DNA of 25,601 nucleotides. Source: Phycisphaerales bacterium. GTDB lineage: Bacteria > Pseudomonadota > Gammaproteobacteria > Competibacterales > Competibacteraceae. The stretch is from assembly GCA_014879435.1 (NCBI GenBank), contig JACSSB010000233.1, positions 1-25,601 on the forward strand, read 5' to 3'. A program made the position numbers and the translations under genes. The notes under the pieces were generated by a model that saw nothing but the letters and a program-made list of their open reading frames with translations, did no database searches and was not told where the DNA came from. Position 1 is the stretch's first letter, and the number at the start of each line of letters is the position of its first letter. Positions 14,303 through 20,764 of this stretch are shown here, piece after piece.

Positions 14303-15667
14303 CTAGTTGTTGCGGCGATTTTGCAGCAGAGACATGCCTTTAAGTAGATTCAGGGCCTCGTAGAGCGCATAGTCGTTTTGGGTGGAATCGGTACCATCAT
14401 CGGTTGCAGGACTGGGATTATCCGATGTGGTGCTGTCACCGGTTTGGTCACTGCGATCATTGTTAAGATGGCCCGATAGGTCCGATTCCTTGATGAAATT
14501 CGAATCCATATCGGTATCGGCTGTTACCTTTAACGATTTGAGCTTGATGTCGGGTTCGATGCCTTCGGCCTGAATGGAGCGGCCGCTCGGAGTGTAATAG
14601 CGCGCCGTGGTTAACTTGACCGCTGTGCCATTACCGAGGGGTAGGATGGTTTGTACCGAGCCTTTACCAAAGGTGCGTTCGCCCAGGATCAGCGCCCGGT
14701 GGTGATCTTGGAGCGCGCCAGCGACGATTTCTGCGGCCGAGGCGGAACCACCGTTGACGAGCACTACCAATGGCGCGCCTTTTAGCAAATCGCCCGGTGC
14801 GGCTTTGAAAGTTTGGTCGGAGCCTTCGCTACGCCCTTTGGTTTGAACGATGGCACCCTCATCAAGAAAGTCATCGGCGACATCCACCGCACCATTTAGT
14901 ACCCCACCTGGATTATTGCGCAGATCTAAGATCAGACCCTGTAGGGGTTTTTTATTTTGTTGTTCCAGTTCGCGTATAGCCTGTTGTAGGTCTTGAGCGG
15001 TCTTGGACTGAAACTGCGTGATCCGCAGATAGCCAAAATTCGGTTCCAGCAAGCGGCTTTTGACGCTTTGAACCTGAATGACTTCCCGAACTAGTTTGAT
15101 TTTAATCGGTTTTTGCTGACCTTCTCGGACGATAGTCAGAGTGATTGAGGTATCTGGTTTGCCACGCATCCGTTGGATCGCATCAGATAGCGGCATGCCC
15201 TTGACCGAAGTGTCATCCAATCGGATGATCAAGTCGCCAGCGCGAATGCCGGCCCGTTGCGCAGGCGTATCATCAATTGGGGCGATGACCTTGATGAAAC
15301 CATCTTCTTGGCCAACCTCAATACCTAAGCCGCCGAATTCGCCGGAAGTGCCAATCTGTAAATCCTGAAATGCCTCCGCGTCCAGATAGGCGGAATGAGG
15401 ATCGAGGTTGCTCAGCATGCCGCGAATCGCGTTTTCTAATAGATCCTTGTCCTTGACCGGCTCCACGTAATCCTGTTTGACGGCATCGAGTACGCCGGTA
15501 AAAGTGCGCAGCTCATCCATGGGTAGAGCATTATTTTCAATCTTCTTTTCCTTGTCGGCCCAAACGGCGTCTTGCACTATCGTCAGCGAAACGCCCGCTA
15601 TGAAACTTACTATTAGCGCCAGACCGTGTTGAGTTGCAGCACTCATCTTTGTTTCAGAGTTTTTCAT
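14303..15667 (-). CDS. ctpA: C-terminal processing serine protease (S41, CtpA-like)
   Basis: Periplasmic protease that trims envelope proteins, in pseudomonads including peptidoglycan hydrolases. Residues 10-35 form an uncleaved or cleaved signal anchor. A PDZ domain spans about 105-190 (GLGIEVGQEDGFIKVIAPID, AGIRAGDLIIRLDD). The S41 core follows, with GYLRITQF, LRNNPGGVL, NGGSASAAEIVAGAL (nucleophile Ser310) and GERTFGKGSVQT (general base Lys335). The last 75 residues are acidic and rich in Asp, Ser and Thr. Gammaproteobacterial relatives usually have envC upstream and gpmI before it; here gpmA is upstream and envC is absent. The Ser/Lys pair indicates an active enzyme. Confidence 0.95.
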   Translation of the reverse strand: MKNSETKMSAATQHGLALIVSFIAGVSLTIVQDAVWADKEKKIENNALPMDELRTFTGVLDAVKQDYVEPVKDKDLLENAIRGMLSNLDPHSAYLDAEAFQDLQIGTSGEFGGLGIEVGQEDGFIKVIAPIDDTPAQRAGIRAGDLIIRLDDTSVKGMPLSDAIQRMRGKPDTSITLTIVREGQQKPIKIKLVREVIQVQSVKSRLLEPNFGYLRITQFQSKTAQDLQQAIRELEQQNKKPLQGLILDLRNNPGGVLNGAVDVADDFLDEGAIVQTKGRSEGSDQTFKAAPGDLLKGAPLVVLVNGGSASAAEIVAGALQDHHRALILGERTFGKGSVQTILPLGNGTAVKLTTARYYTPSGRSIQAEGIEPDIKLKSLKVTADTDMDSNFIKESDLSGHLNNDRSDQTGDSTTSDNPSPATDDGTDSTQNDYALYEALNLLKGMSLLQNRRNN

Positions 15668-15804
15668 CGCACACAGGAAGGTAATTTAAATATTAAGAGT
15701 TACGCAGTTATCTGAATTGATCGATGGTGGCCATAAGACAATCGAACAGATGCAAATAATGCGGGTTTAGGCTGGAAAATTCACCGAAAGCTCAGTGATG
15801 CTGG

Positions 15805-15845
15805 ACGGAAAACCCCGACACCGTGCGCAAAATTCAGTGTCGGGG
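15805..15845 (-). terminator. Rho-independent terminator of gpmA
   Basis: On the minus strand, CCCCGACAC (15845-15837), a 15-base loop and GTGTCGGGG (15821-15813) form a perfect 9-bp stem with a short T tail (GGGGTTTTCC). It lies 32 bases after the gpmA stop and separates it from ctpA. Confidence 0.75.
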
Positions 15846-15877
15846 AGTGTGGTAAAGGAGAGAAAAATTCTAAAGCC

Positions 15878-16624
15878 TTACTTGGCCTTACCTTGGTTGG
15901 CGACGGCATCCATCAATTTCTTGAGTTCCTCGGGATCAGCAAGGTAGTAGTTCTTGATGGGGCGAAGATTGGCGTCAAGCTCGTAAACCAGAGGTACTCC
16001 GGTCGGGATGTTAAGGGCGATGATCGCCTCATCAGACATATCGTCAAGATATTTGACCAGTGCACGTAGGCTATTACCATGCGCAGCGATCAGTACCCGT
16101 TTGCCGGAGCGAATCGCGGGTACGATGGAATCATGCCAGTAGGGGAGTACCCGGTCGATAGTCAGCTTGAGACTTTCGGTAGCGGGCAGCGCGCGCGGGT
16201 CAAGACCTGCATAGCGTGGGTCATTGGTTGGGAAGCGTGGGTCGCTCGGGTCCAGCGCGGGAGGTGGAATATCAAAGCTGCGCCGCCAAATCTTGACCTG
16301 GTCTTCGCCGTGCTTGGCTGCGGTTTCTGCTTTATTCAAACCAGTCAAAGCCCCATAGTGGCGCTCGTTCAGCCGCCAGGTGCGATTTACTGGAATCCAC
16401 ATCAGATCCATTTCATCCAGCACGGTCCATAGGGTGCGGATGGCGCGTTTGAGCACTGAAGTGAAGGCGACATCGAAGACATAACCTTCCTTCTTCAGCA
16501 TCTGCCCACCTTTGCGGGCTTCTTCACGGCCTTTCTCAGATAGATCGACGTCATGCCAACCGGTGAAACGGTTTTCCTTATTCCATTGGCTTTCGCCATG
16601 GCGGATGAGCACGATTTTGTACAT
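15878..16624 (-). CDS. gpmA: 2,3-bisphosphoglycerate-dependent phosphoglycerate mutase
   Basis: Interconverts 3- and 2-phosphoglycerate in glycolysis/gluconeogenesis through a phosphohistidine. With ATG 16624 the protein has 248 residues (E. coli GpmA has 250). The phosphoacceptor His9 lies in KIVLIRHGESQWN, WRLNERHYGALTGLNK supplies the Glu and Arg of the pocket, and IAAHGNSLRALVKYL the second His. The frame is open 15 codons further upstream, but AGGAGG (complement of 16635-16640) is placed for ATG 16624 and the longer N-terminus is not family-like. In related genomes this position beside the rhodanese-secB-gpsA row is occupied by the unrelated, Mn-dependent GpmI. Confidence 0.97.
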   Translation of the reverse strand: MYKIVLIRHGESQWNKENRFTGWHDVDLSEKGREEARKGGQMLKKEGYVFDVAFTSVLKRAIRTLWTVLDEMDLMWIPVNRTWRLNERHYGALTGLNKAETAAKHGEDQVKIWRRSFDIPPPALDPSDPRFPTNDPRYAGLDPRALPATESLKLTIDRVLPYWHDSIVPAIRSGKRVLIAAHGNSLRALVKYLDDMSDEAIIALNIPTGVPLVYELDANLRPIKNYYLADPEELKKLMDAVANQGKAK

Positions 16625-16838
16625 GTTAGGGAAGCCTCCTCGGTTCAGGGCGGTCAGGTCATTATTCAAAATAGGTGTATTGCCCGGCGTTTAGAATCCA
16701 TCGATCCTCAGTGGCTGCATCATGGATACTTGGCACGCCGATTCCCTAGAAGGGATAAAAATTTTATCGAAGAATCATACGCCGGACCGGCTGGTTTCGC
16801 CACCTGAGGTTATATCTAGTCGTCAAATGTGGAGTCAC

Positions 16839-16867
16839 TTTTCAATATCGTTATATTAAGCTATGCT
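16839..16867 (+). promoter_or_regulatory. Possible promoter and operator of the ArsR regulator
   Basis: TTTTCA (16839-16844), 17-base spacer, TATGCT (16862-16867). Within the spacer lies a perfect inverted repeat AATAT-CGTT-ATATT (16844-16857). An AT-rich palindrome between -35 and -10 is a classic repressor position. ArsR-family proteins, including SqrR/BigR, commonly repress their own promoters from such sites. Both promoter elements are only four of six matches. Confidence 0.35.
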
Positions 16868-16884
16868 GATATACAATATTTCTG

Positions 16885-16898
16885 GACAAGGTATTGTC
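16885..16898. promoter_or_regulatory. Second inverted repeat upstream of the ArsR gene
   Basis: GACAA-GGTA-TTGTC is a perfect 5-bp inverted repeat ending 8 bases before ATG 16907. It could be a second operator or a hairpin at the translation start. Confidence 0.35.
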
Positions 16899-16906
16899 AG
16901 ATTTTT

Positions 16907-17269
16907 ATGGTGCGCGATGAGTTTACGGGCACTGCGGAAAACGGTATCGGTGTTGGTCACTTGGTACTGGATGGGTTGATGACCCATGACGAGGATATCG
17001 AGCGAGCTTCGCGTTCACTCAAAGCAATGTCGCATCCGCTACGGCTCAAGATTCTTTGTACCCTGGGTGATCAGGAAGTCAGCGTCCAGGAAATCGTCGA
17101 GTGTGTGGGTACCTCTCAAAGCAATATCTCCCAACATTTGGCAATCCTTCGCGATAAAGGCATTCTTACCTGTCGAAAGGATGCCAATCGAGTCTATTAC
17201 CGGGTGGGAGATGCCCGTACCCTACGTCTGATCGGCATGATGCGGGAAGTGTTCTGCGCGCGAACTTGA
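16907..17269 (+). CDS. ArsR-family winged-helix regulator, SqrR/BigR-like persulfide-sensor candidate
   Basis: A dimeric winged-helix repressor. The core runs from SRSLKAMSHPLRLKILCTLG through VGTSQSNISQHLAILRDKG (recognition helix) to the wing KDANRVYYRVGD and a final helix ending MREVFCART. The metal-site motif ELCVCDL of ArsR/SmtB is missing. Two cysteines, in LKILC and REVFC, are 66 residues apart, the spacing of the reactive pair in SqrR and BigR, which form a polysulfide bridge in the presence of sulfane sulfur. Two further cysteines exist (VECVG, LTCRK). The start is uncertain: GTG 16829 would overlap the promoter palindromes, ATG 16907 gives 120 residues and ATG 16979 gives 96, where family similarity begins. 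It stands upstream of a rhodanese gene. Confidence 0.88.
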   Translation: MVRDEFTGTAENGIGVGHLVLDGLMTHDEDIERASRSLKAMSHPLRLKILCTLGDQEVSVQEIVECVGTSQSNISQHLAILRDKGILTCRKDANRVYYRVGDARTLRLIGMMREVFCART

Positions 17270-17400
17270 GCTGCTGGAACAGTGTGAAAGATCCCCATCA
17301 TTTCTGTCGTTAGCGGACCTGACGCCCATCCAAAAAGTATCTGCAGAAGACCGGCAATCTCGCTGGTTGTTCAAACCTATAGAACCCCGGGAAGTGATTG

Positions 17401-17832
17401 ATGAGTGATTTCGTCGAATTCGCCACGCAGAACTGGCTATTGTTTTTGGCTTTGTTAGTTATCGTGGGAATGCTGATTGGTAGTGAGATCCTGCGCCGAG
17501 TGCGTGGGATCAGTAGCTTGAACGCTACTGAGGCGCTGCGGCTGATCAATGATCAAGATGCGGTGATCCTAGATATCCGTGATGGTGGTGAATATAAAGA
17601 AGGCCATATTCCGCAGGCACGCCATATCCCGTTTGGTGCCCTAGGTGATCGGCTGAGTGAACTGAGCAAGCTCAAGGACAAACCCATCATCGTTTATTGT
17701 CGCACCGGCAACACTTCGCAGACGGCGTGCGCACAGCTGAAGAAGGGTGGTATCGCTAGCGTATATAGCCTGAGCGGTGGATTATCGGCCTGGAAGGATG
17801 CTAACTTGCCGATTAGCCGCAAAAAATCCTGA
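17401..17832 (+). CDS. yibN: Membrane-anchored rhodanese-like sulfurtransferase (YibN-type)
   Basis: A 143-residue protein with an N-terminal membrane segment (about 13-29, WLLFLALLVIVGMLIG) and one rhodanese domain (about 40-138). The domain has DAVILDIRDGGEYKEGHIPQ, the active-site loop VYCRTGNTSQ with nucleophile Cys100, and the closing SLSGGLSAWKDANLP. It would carry persulfide sulfur on the cytoplasmic face. ATG 17401 is used rather than the overlapping TTG 17398, with GGGAAG in front. In E. coli the order is yibN-grxC-secB-gpsA; here secB follows directly, 104 bases later. It is 131 bases downstream of the ArsR regulator, which may control it. Confidence 0.93.
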   Translation: MSDFVEFATQNWLLFLALLVIVGMLIGSEILRRVRGISSLNATEALRLINDQDAVILDIRDGGEYKEGHIPQARHIPFGALGDRLSELSKLKDKPIIVYCRTGNTSQTACAQLKKGGIASVYSLSGGLSAWKDANLPISRKKS

Positions 17833-17869
17833 TCCTCGCGTCTAGCTTGAGTCGGATTGCGGCAGATTG

Positions 17870-17898
17870 TTGGGTTGTGTAGCGCTGACCTGTAGAAT
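17870..17898 (+). promoter_or_regulatory. Possible secB promoter
   Basis: TTGGGT (17870-17875), 17-base spacer, TAGAAT (17893-17898), about 38 bases before the secB ATG. The -10 is a five-of-six match and the -35 is weak. Confidence 0.35.
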
Positions 17899-17936
17899 GC
17901 CCAGCGTTATTCACCGACAAGACAAGGCTATTGTGC

Positions 17937-18425
17937 ATGAGCGACCAGCAGCAGGTTTCCCAGGAATTCGCAATTCAAAAAGTGTATTTGAAGGATGTAT
18001 CGCTGGAGACCCCGAATTCTCCAATGATTTTTACCGAGCAGTGGCAGCCTCAGACTGAAGTGAGATTGGAGAGCGCTACCAAGCCGCTCGCGGAAGATGT
18101 GTTCGAGGTATCACTGACTGTAACGATCACCGCTAAGGTCAGCGGTGATCGTACTGCCTATCTGGCTGAGGTGCAGCAGGGCGGCTTGTTCACTCTACGG
18201 GGTTTCGACGACGGACAAATGGGGCATATGTTGCACGCCTATTGCCCAAATCTGCTCTTTCCCTTCGCTCGCGAGGAACTGGCCTCATTGATTGGCAAGG
18301 GTGGGTTTCCGCCAGTGCTGCTCAATCCTATTAATTTCGACAATCTCTATCTGCAACGCTTGCAGCAACAACAGGCGCAGATGGCCGCTACTTCGCCAGC
18401 TCCCTCCACTCCAAATCTCTCCTGA
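17937..18425 (+). CDS. secB: Protein-export chaperone SecB
   Basis: Tetrameric cytoplasmic chaperone that keeps preproteins unfolded and hands them to SecA. The protein has 162 residues. FAIQKVYLKDVSLETPNSP, VTITAKV, AYLAEVQQGGLFTLRGF and HAYCPNLLFPFAREELASLI are the SecB pattern, and GGFPPVLLNPINFDNLYLQR precedes the variable Gln/Ala-rich tail. ATG 17937 begins MSDQQQVSQEF; the in-frame TTG 17931 is less likely. gpsA starts 3 bases after the stop, so the pair is translated from one messenger, as in other gammaproteobacteria. Confidence 0.97.
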   Translation: MSDQQQVSQEFAIQKVYLKDVSLETPNSPMIFTEQWQPQTEVRLESATKPLAEDVFEVSLTVTITAKVSGDRTAYLAEVQQGGLFTLRGFDDGQMGHMLHAYCPNLLFPFAREELASLIGKGGFPPVLLNPINFDNLYLQRLQQQQAQMAATSPAPSTPNLS

Positions 18426-18428
18426 TCG

Positions 18429-19436
18429 ATGCGCACCACTGCGCGGATTACTGTCCTCGGTGCGGGGAGCTGGGGTACCGCGCTGGCATTATTGCTGGCG
18501 CGTAACGGGCATGACGTCTACTTGTGGAGCCATGATTTAGAACAATCCACAATGCTGCGTCGGGAGCGGGAAAATCGCCGCTATTTACCTGGTATCCCGT
18601 TTCCAGCCCGTTTGAGCGTGGAAGCTGATCTAGCCAAAGTGCTTAACGGCATCGACTTGGTGCTGGTGGTGGTGCCAAGCCATGCCTATGGATCAACTTT
18701 GCTTCAGTTGCAGCCGTTGCTGCCAGCGGTTGCGGGTTTCGCTTGGGCTACCAAAGGACTAGAGCACAACAGTGGTCGATTTTTGCATGAAGTGACGCAA
18801 GAGATGCTTGGTCGGGATAGGCCGATGGCCGTGATTTCCGGTCCTAGTTTCGCGACGGAAGTAGCCCGTAACTTACCGACTGCCGTTACGGTCGCTGCCT
18901 GGGATTCAGCACATGCCCGCCGAGTTGCGGCTGTGCTGCACGGCTCCAACTTACGCGCCTACACCAGTCGTGATGTGATTGGTGTCGAATTGGGTGGCGC
19001 AGTCAAGAACGTATTGGCCATCGCCGCCGGTATTGCTGACGGTTTGGGTTTTGGAGCGAATGCCCGAGCGGCGCTGATCACACGCGGATTGGCGGAGATG
19101 GTGCGATTGGGCGTGGCGGTCGGCGGTCAACGCGAGACCTTTATGGGTTTGGCCGGCATCGGTGATTTGGTGCTGACCTGTACTGATGATCAATCACGCA
19201 ATCGGCGATTCGGTTTGGCTATCGGTCGTGGCGATAGCGCCGAGGTAGCGTATGCGGCTATCGGTCAGGTGGTGGAAGGTGCGGCGACAGTGCGGGAAAC
19301 CCTGCGGTTGGCGCGACGACATGATGTCGAATTACCGATCACTGAGCAGGTCGATGCTGTGCTGTTTCATGGCCAGAGTCCGCGCCAAGCGGTGGAAAAT
19401 CTATTGGCGCGCGATCCGAGAGCGGAGGGGATTTGA
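18429..19436 (+). CDS. gpsA: NAD(P)+-dependent glycerol-3-phosphate dehydrogenase
   Basis: Reduces dihydroxyacetone phosphate to sn-glycerol 3-phosphate, the backbone for phospholipid synthesis. The 335-residue sequence begins with a Rossmann loop ITVLGAGSWGTALALLLARN (GAGSWG at 11-16). It has ISGPSFATEVARNLPTA, and GGAVKNVLAIAAGIADGLGF with the catalytic Lys. GLAGIGDLVLTCTDDQSRNR and QVVEGAATVRE follow. All family motifs are intact. No terminator was recognised after the stop. Confidence 0.97.
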   Translation: MRTTARITVLGAGSWGTALALLLARNGHDVYLWSHDLEQSTMLRRERENRRYLPGIPFPARLSVEADLAKVLNGIDLVLVVVPSHAYGSTLLQLQPLLPAVAGFAWATKGLEHNSGRFLHEVTQEMLGRDRPMAVISGPSFATEVARNLPTAVTVAAWDSAHARRVAAVLHGSNLRAYTSRDVIGVELGGAVKNVLAIAAGIADGLGFGANARAALITRGLAEMVRLGVAVGGQRETFMGLAGIGDLVLTCTDDQSRNRRFGLAIGRGDSAEVAYAAIGQVVEGAATVRETLRLARRHDVELPITEQVDAVLFHGQSPRQAVENLLARDPRAEGI

Positions 19437-19606
19437 AACCGTAAGATCATTTTTTTCGGCAAAGGACGATTTGAGTGCTTGTCGTTTGGGTCATTGTTCA
19501 TTTTCAGTTGGCTACTAGATAGTTGCTGATTAGTCAGCGCCAGCATCATCCGCCTCTATTTCCAAAAATTCCCTCGTTTCCGCGACCAACATAGTTCGAT
19601 CCGTAT

Positions 19607-19632
19607 ACCGATCAGTAATTGATACAATCGGT
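19607..19632. repeat. Inverted repeat downstream of gpsA
   Basis: ACCGAT (19607-19612) and ATCGGT (19627-19632) are perfect inverted copies around a 14-base AT-rich centre. They lie between the convergent genes gpsA and the DUF1289 gene. There is no T tail, so it is not a standard terminator; it could end transcripts weakly or bind a protein. Confidence 0.35.
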
Positions 19633-19677
19633 AGCTGTTAAACATGGATCGAATGATGCGTCATCAGTACATGCTTT

Positions 19678-19893
19678 TCAGTCGAAAAATGTGCCGTCTA
19701 TAATACGTGCTACTCGTTGCTCTGATTGTTCCAATACAGTGCTTTTTTGTGTGGATGTGTAGTCCCACCAGTTGGCGATTTCCTCCAGAGTGCGATAACA
19801 ACCGTCACATAATTGAGTCTGTGGGTTAACGACACAAACTCCAATGCAAGGGGATGGCGGTTCGTCAGGTAAGGAGGAATGGTCGTGGCTCAT
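19678..19893 (-). CDS. DUF1289 (YdhL-like) small cysteine protein
   Basis: A 71-residue protein with the four-cysteine DUF1289 pattern: SPCIGVCVVNPQTQLCDGCY, giving Cys16, 20, 29 and 32 (CX3C-X8-CX2C), followed by RTLEEIANWWDY. The cysteines suggest a metal or iron-sulfur site, but no function is established for the family. ATG 19893 is used; the frame is open to a TTG at 19914, which lacks a ribosome site. It converges on gpsA. The gene stands alone on its strand, with the long gene-free stretch upstream. Confidence 0.88.
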   Translation of the reverse strand: MSHDHSSLPDEPPSPCIGVCVVNPQTQLCDGCYRTLEEIANWWDYTSTQKSTVLEQSEQRVARIIDGTFFD

Positions 19894-20479
19894 AAGGGTT
19901 CTGTTTTGAAACAATACTTGTTTGAGGCGTACGCCGAAACATCATGATACAGTAGCCTAGCTATTTGGACCAGTGAGGTTGATCAGCACCATTTATGGTT
20001 CATGGCTGGGCAGCACTGGGGAAGAAAAAGCGATTGGCCGCGAAGACTTGGGGAGTTAATTATGGGCTTATCGAGTGTGCCGGTTTGGAGCACGCGCCAT
20101 GGCGCTTTGGTCGGGCGGTGGTAGCCTGACCCTCGATCCTATGGTGGTTGAAAAACCCCTCTATCATCTTCGCAGCCAACCAGGTTAATCGGATACTTGA
20201 ATCTGATCGCTGAGCCTAAAAACCATAACTAAAGCTGGAAGCCAGCGTAAATAAGGACAAACCTTGATTGTTAGCTGGGCACATCCTGATATTGGGGGAT
20301 ATAAGAGCGGGTAGAAGGTAATAGGCGTAATGCTCGTGTGGTTTGTGCTTGTCTGGACGCATCGTCGGGTTTAACCTTTAATTGAAATAACTTAAGACGA
20401 GTTGGCCCTTCTTAGGAGGGGGTGCTGAAACAATAAGGTTTTTGATCCATCAAAATAATGACTCAAAAGGGGACATTCC
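19894..20479. other. Long gene-free stretch with several palindromes
   Basis: About 590 bases with no convincing gene on either strand. A 44-codon plus-strand frame (19995-20129) has no similarity I recognise and no ribosome site. Palindromes: GGCGTACGCC (19926-19935), GCGCCATGGCGC (20094-20105), GCTGG-AAG-CCAGC (20234-20246) and TTTTGAT-CC-ATCAAAA (20440-20455). It must contain the promoters of the DUF1289 gene (minus) and of the gene at 20480 (plus). The remaining length is more than promoters need, so an RNA gene or a decayed gene is possible. No known RNA family was recognised. Confidence 0.5.
20440..20455. promoter_or_regulatory. 16-base inverted repeat upstream of the small acidic protein gene
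   Basis: TTTTGAT-CC-ATCAAAA, arms of 7 bases around 2, lies 24 bases before the ATG at 20480. It resembles an FNR site (TTGAT-N4-ATCAA) but the spacer is 2 rather than 4. It is a candidate operator for the downstream gene. Confidence 0.4.
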
Positions 20480-20749
20480 ATGTTGACCTATCAAGACTGT
20501 TTGGAACTGAGTGATCTGACTGAAGAAGAGATCGAAGCGATCGCCCAGCACGAGCATCTACCGGAAATGGCCGCTTTGGAACTGGGCAGTTATCTGGTTC
20601 ATAGCGCTGATGGTGTACCCATGATCAAGCGTATCATTTTAGATGACATTGAAGATGCGCGTCAGCGCGAGCATACCGAGAAAGTTTTAAAGCTGAAGTT
20701 GGTGCTCAAGCACTTTGTGGATACCCATCCAGATACTAGAAAATCCTAA
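20480..20749 (+). CDS. Conserved small acidic protein of unknown function
   Basis: An 89-residue, probably all-helical cytoplasmic protein with no signal peptide or membrane segment. It opens MLTYQDCLELSDLTEEEIEAI and contains HEHLPEMAALELGSYLVH, GVPMIKRIILDDIEDA and LKLVLKHFVDTHPD. I associate this pattern with a family of uncharacterised gammaproteobacterial proteins, from memory only; no function is known to me. Codon use is like its neighbours and AAAAGGGG stands before the start. It converges on the 214-residue protein with a 15-base gap. His34 and the acid residues could bind metal, but nothing in the sequence demands it. Confidence 0.85.
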   Translation: MLTYQDCLELSDLTEEEIEAIAQHEHLPEMAALELGSYLVHSADGVPMIKRIILDDIEDARQREHTEKVLKLKLVLKHFVDTHPDTRKS

Positions 20750-20764
20750 TCAGGCTGTGCAATG

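Larger units (their letters stand above)
16625..16906. other. Divergent intergenic region between gpmA and the ArsR regulator
   Basis: About 280 bases without a gene, given the later ArsR start. The half next to the regulator is AT-rich and holds two inverted repeats and a possible promoter, listed separately. The half next to gpmA shows only the gpmA ribosome site. Confidence 0.5.

Noticed and set aside
16829..16906. N-terminal extension of the ArsR protein from GTG 16829
   Set aside because: The segment is AT-rich, contains the promoter palindromes, and family similarity starts much later.
19995..20129. 44-codon frame, with readable sequence continuing in frame after its TGA
   Set aside because: No ribosome site and no recognisable family. 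A recoded TGA would need a selenocysteine element, which I do not see.
20440..20455. FNR binding site
   Set aside because: Half-sites match but the spacer is 2 bases, not 4; kept only as an unassigned palindrome.
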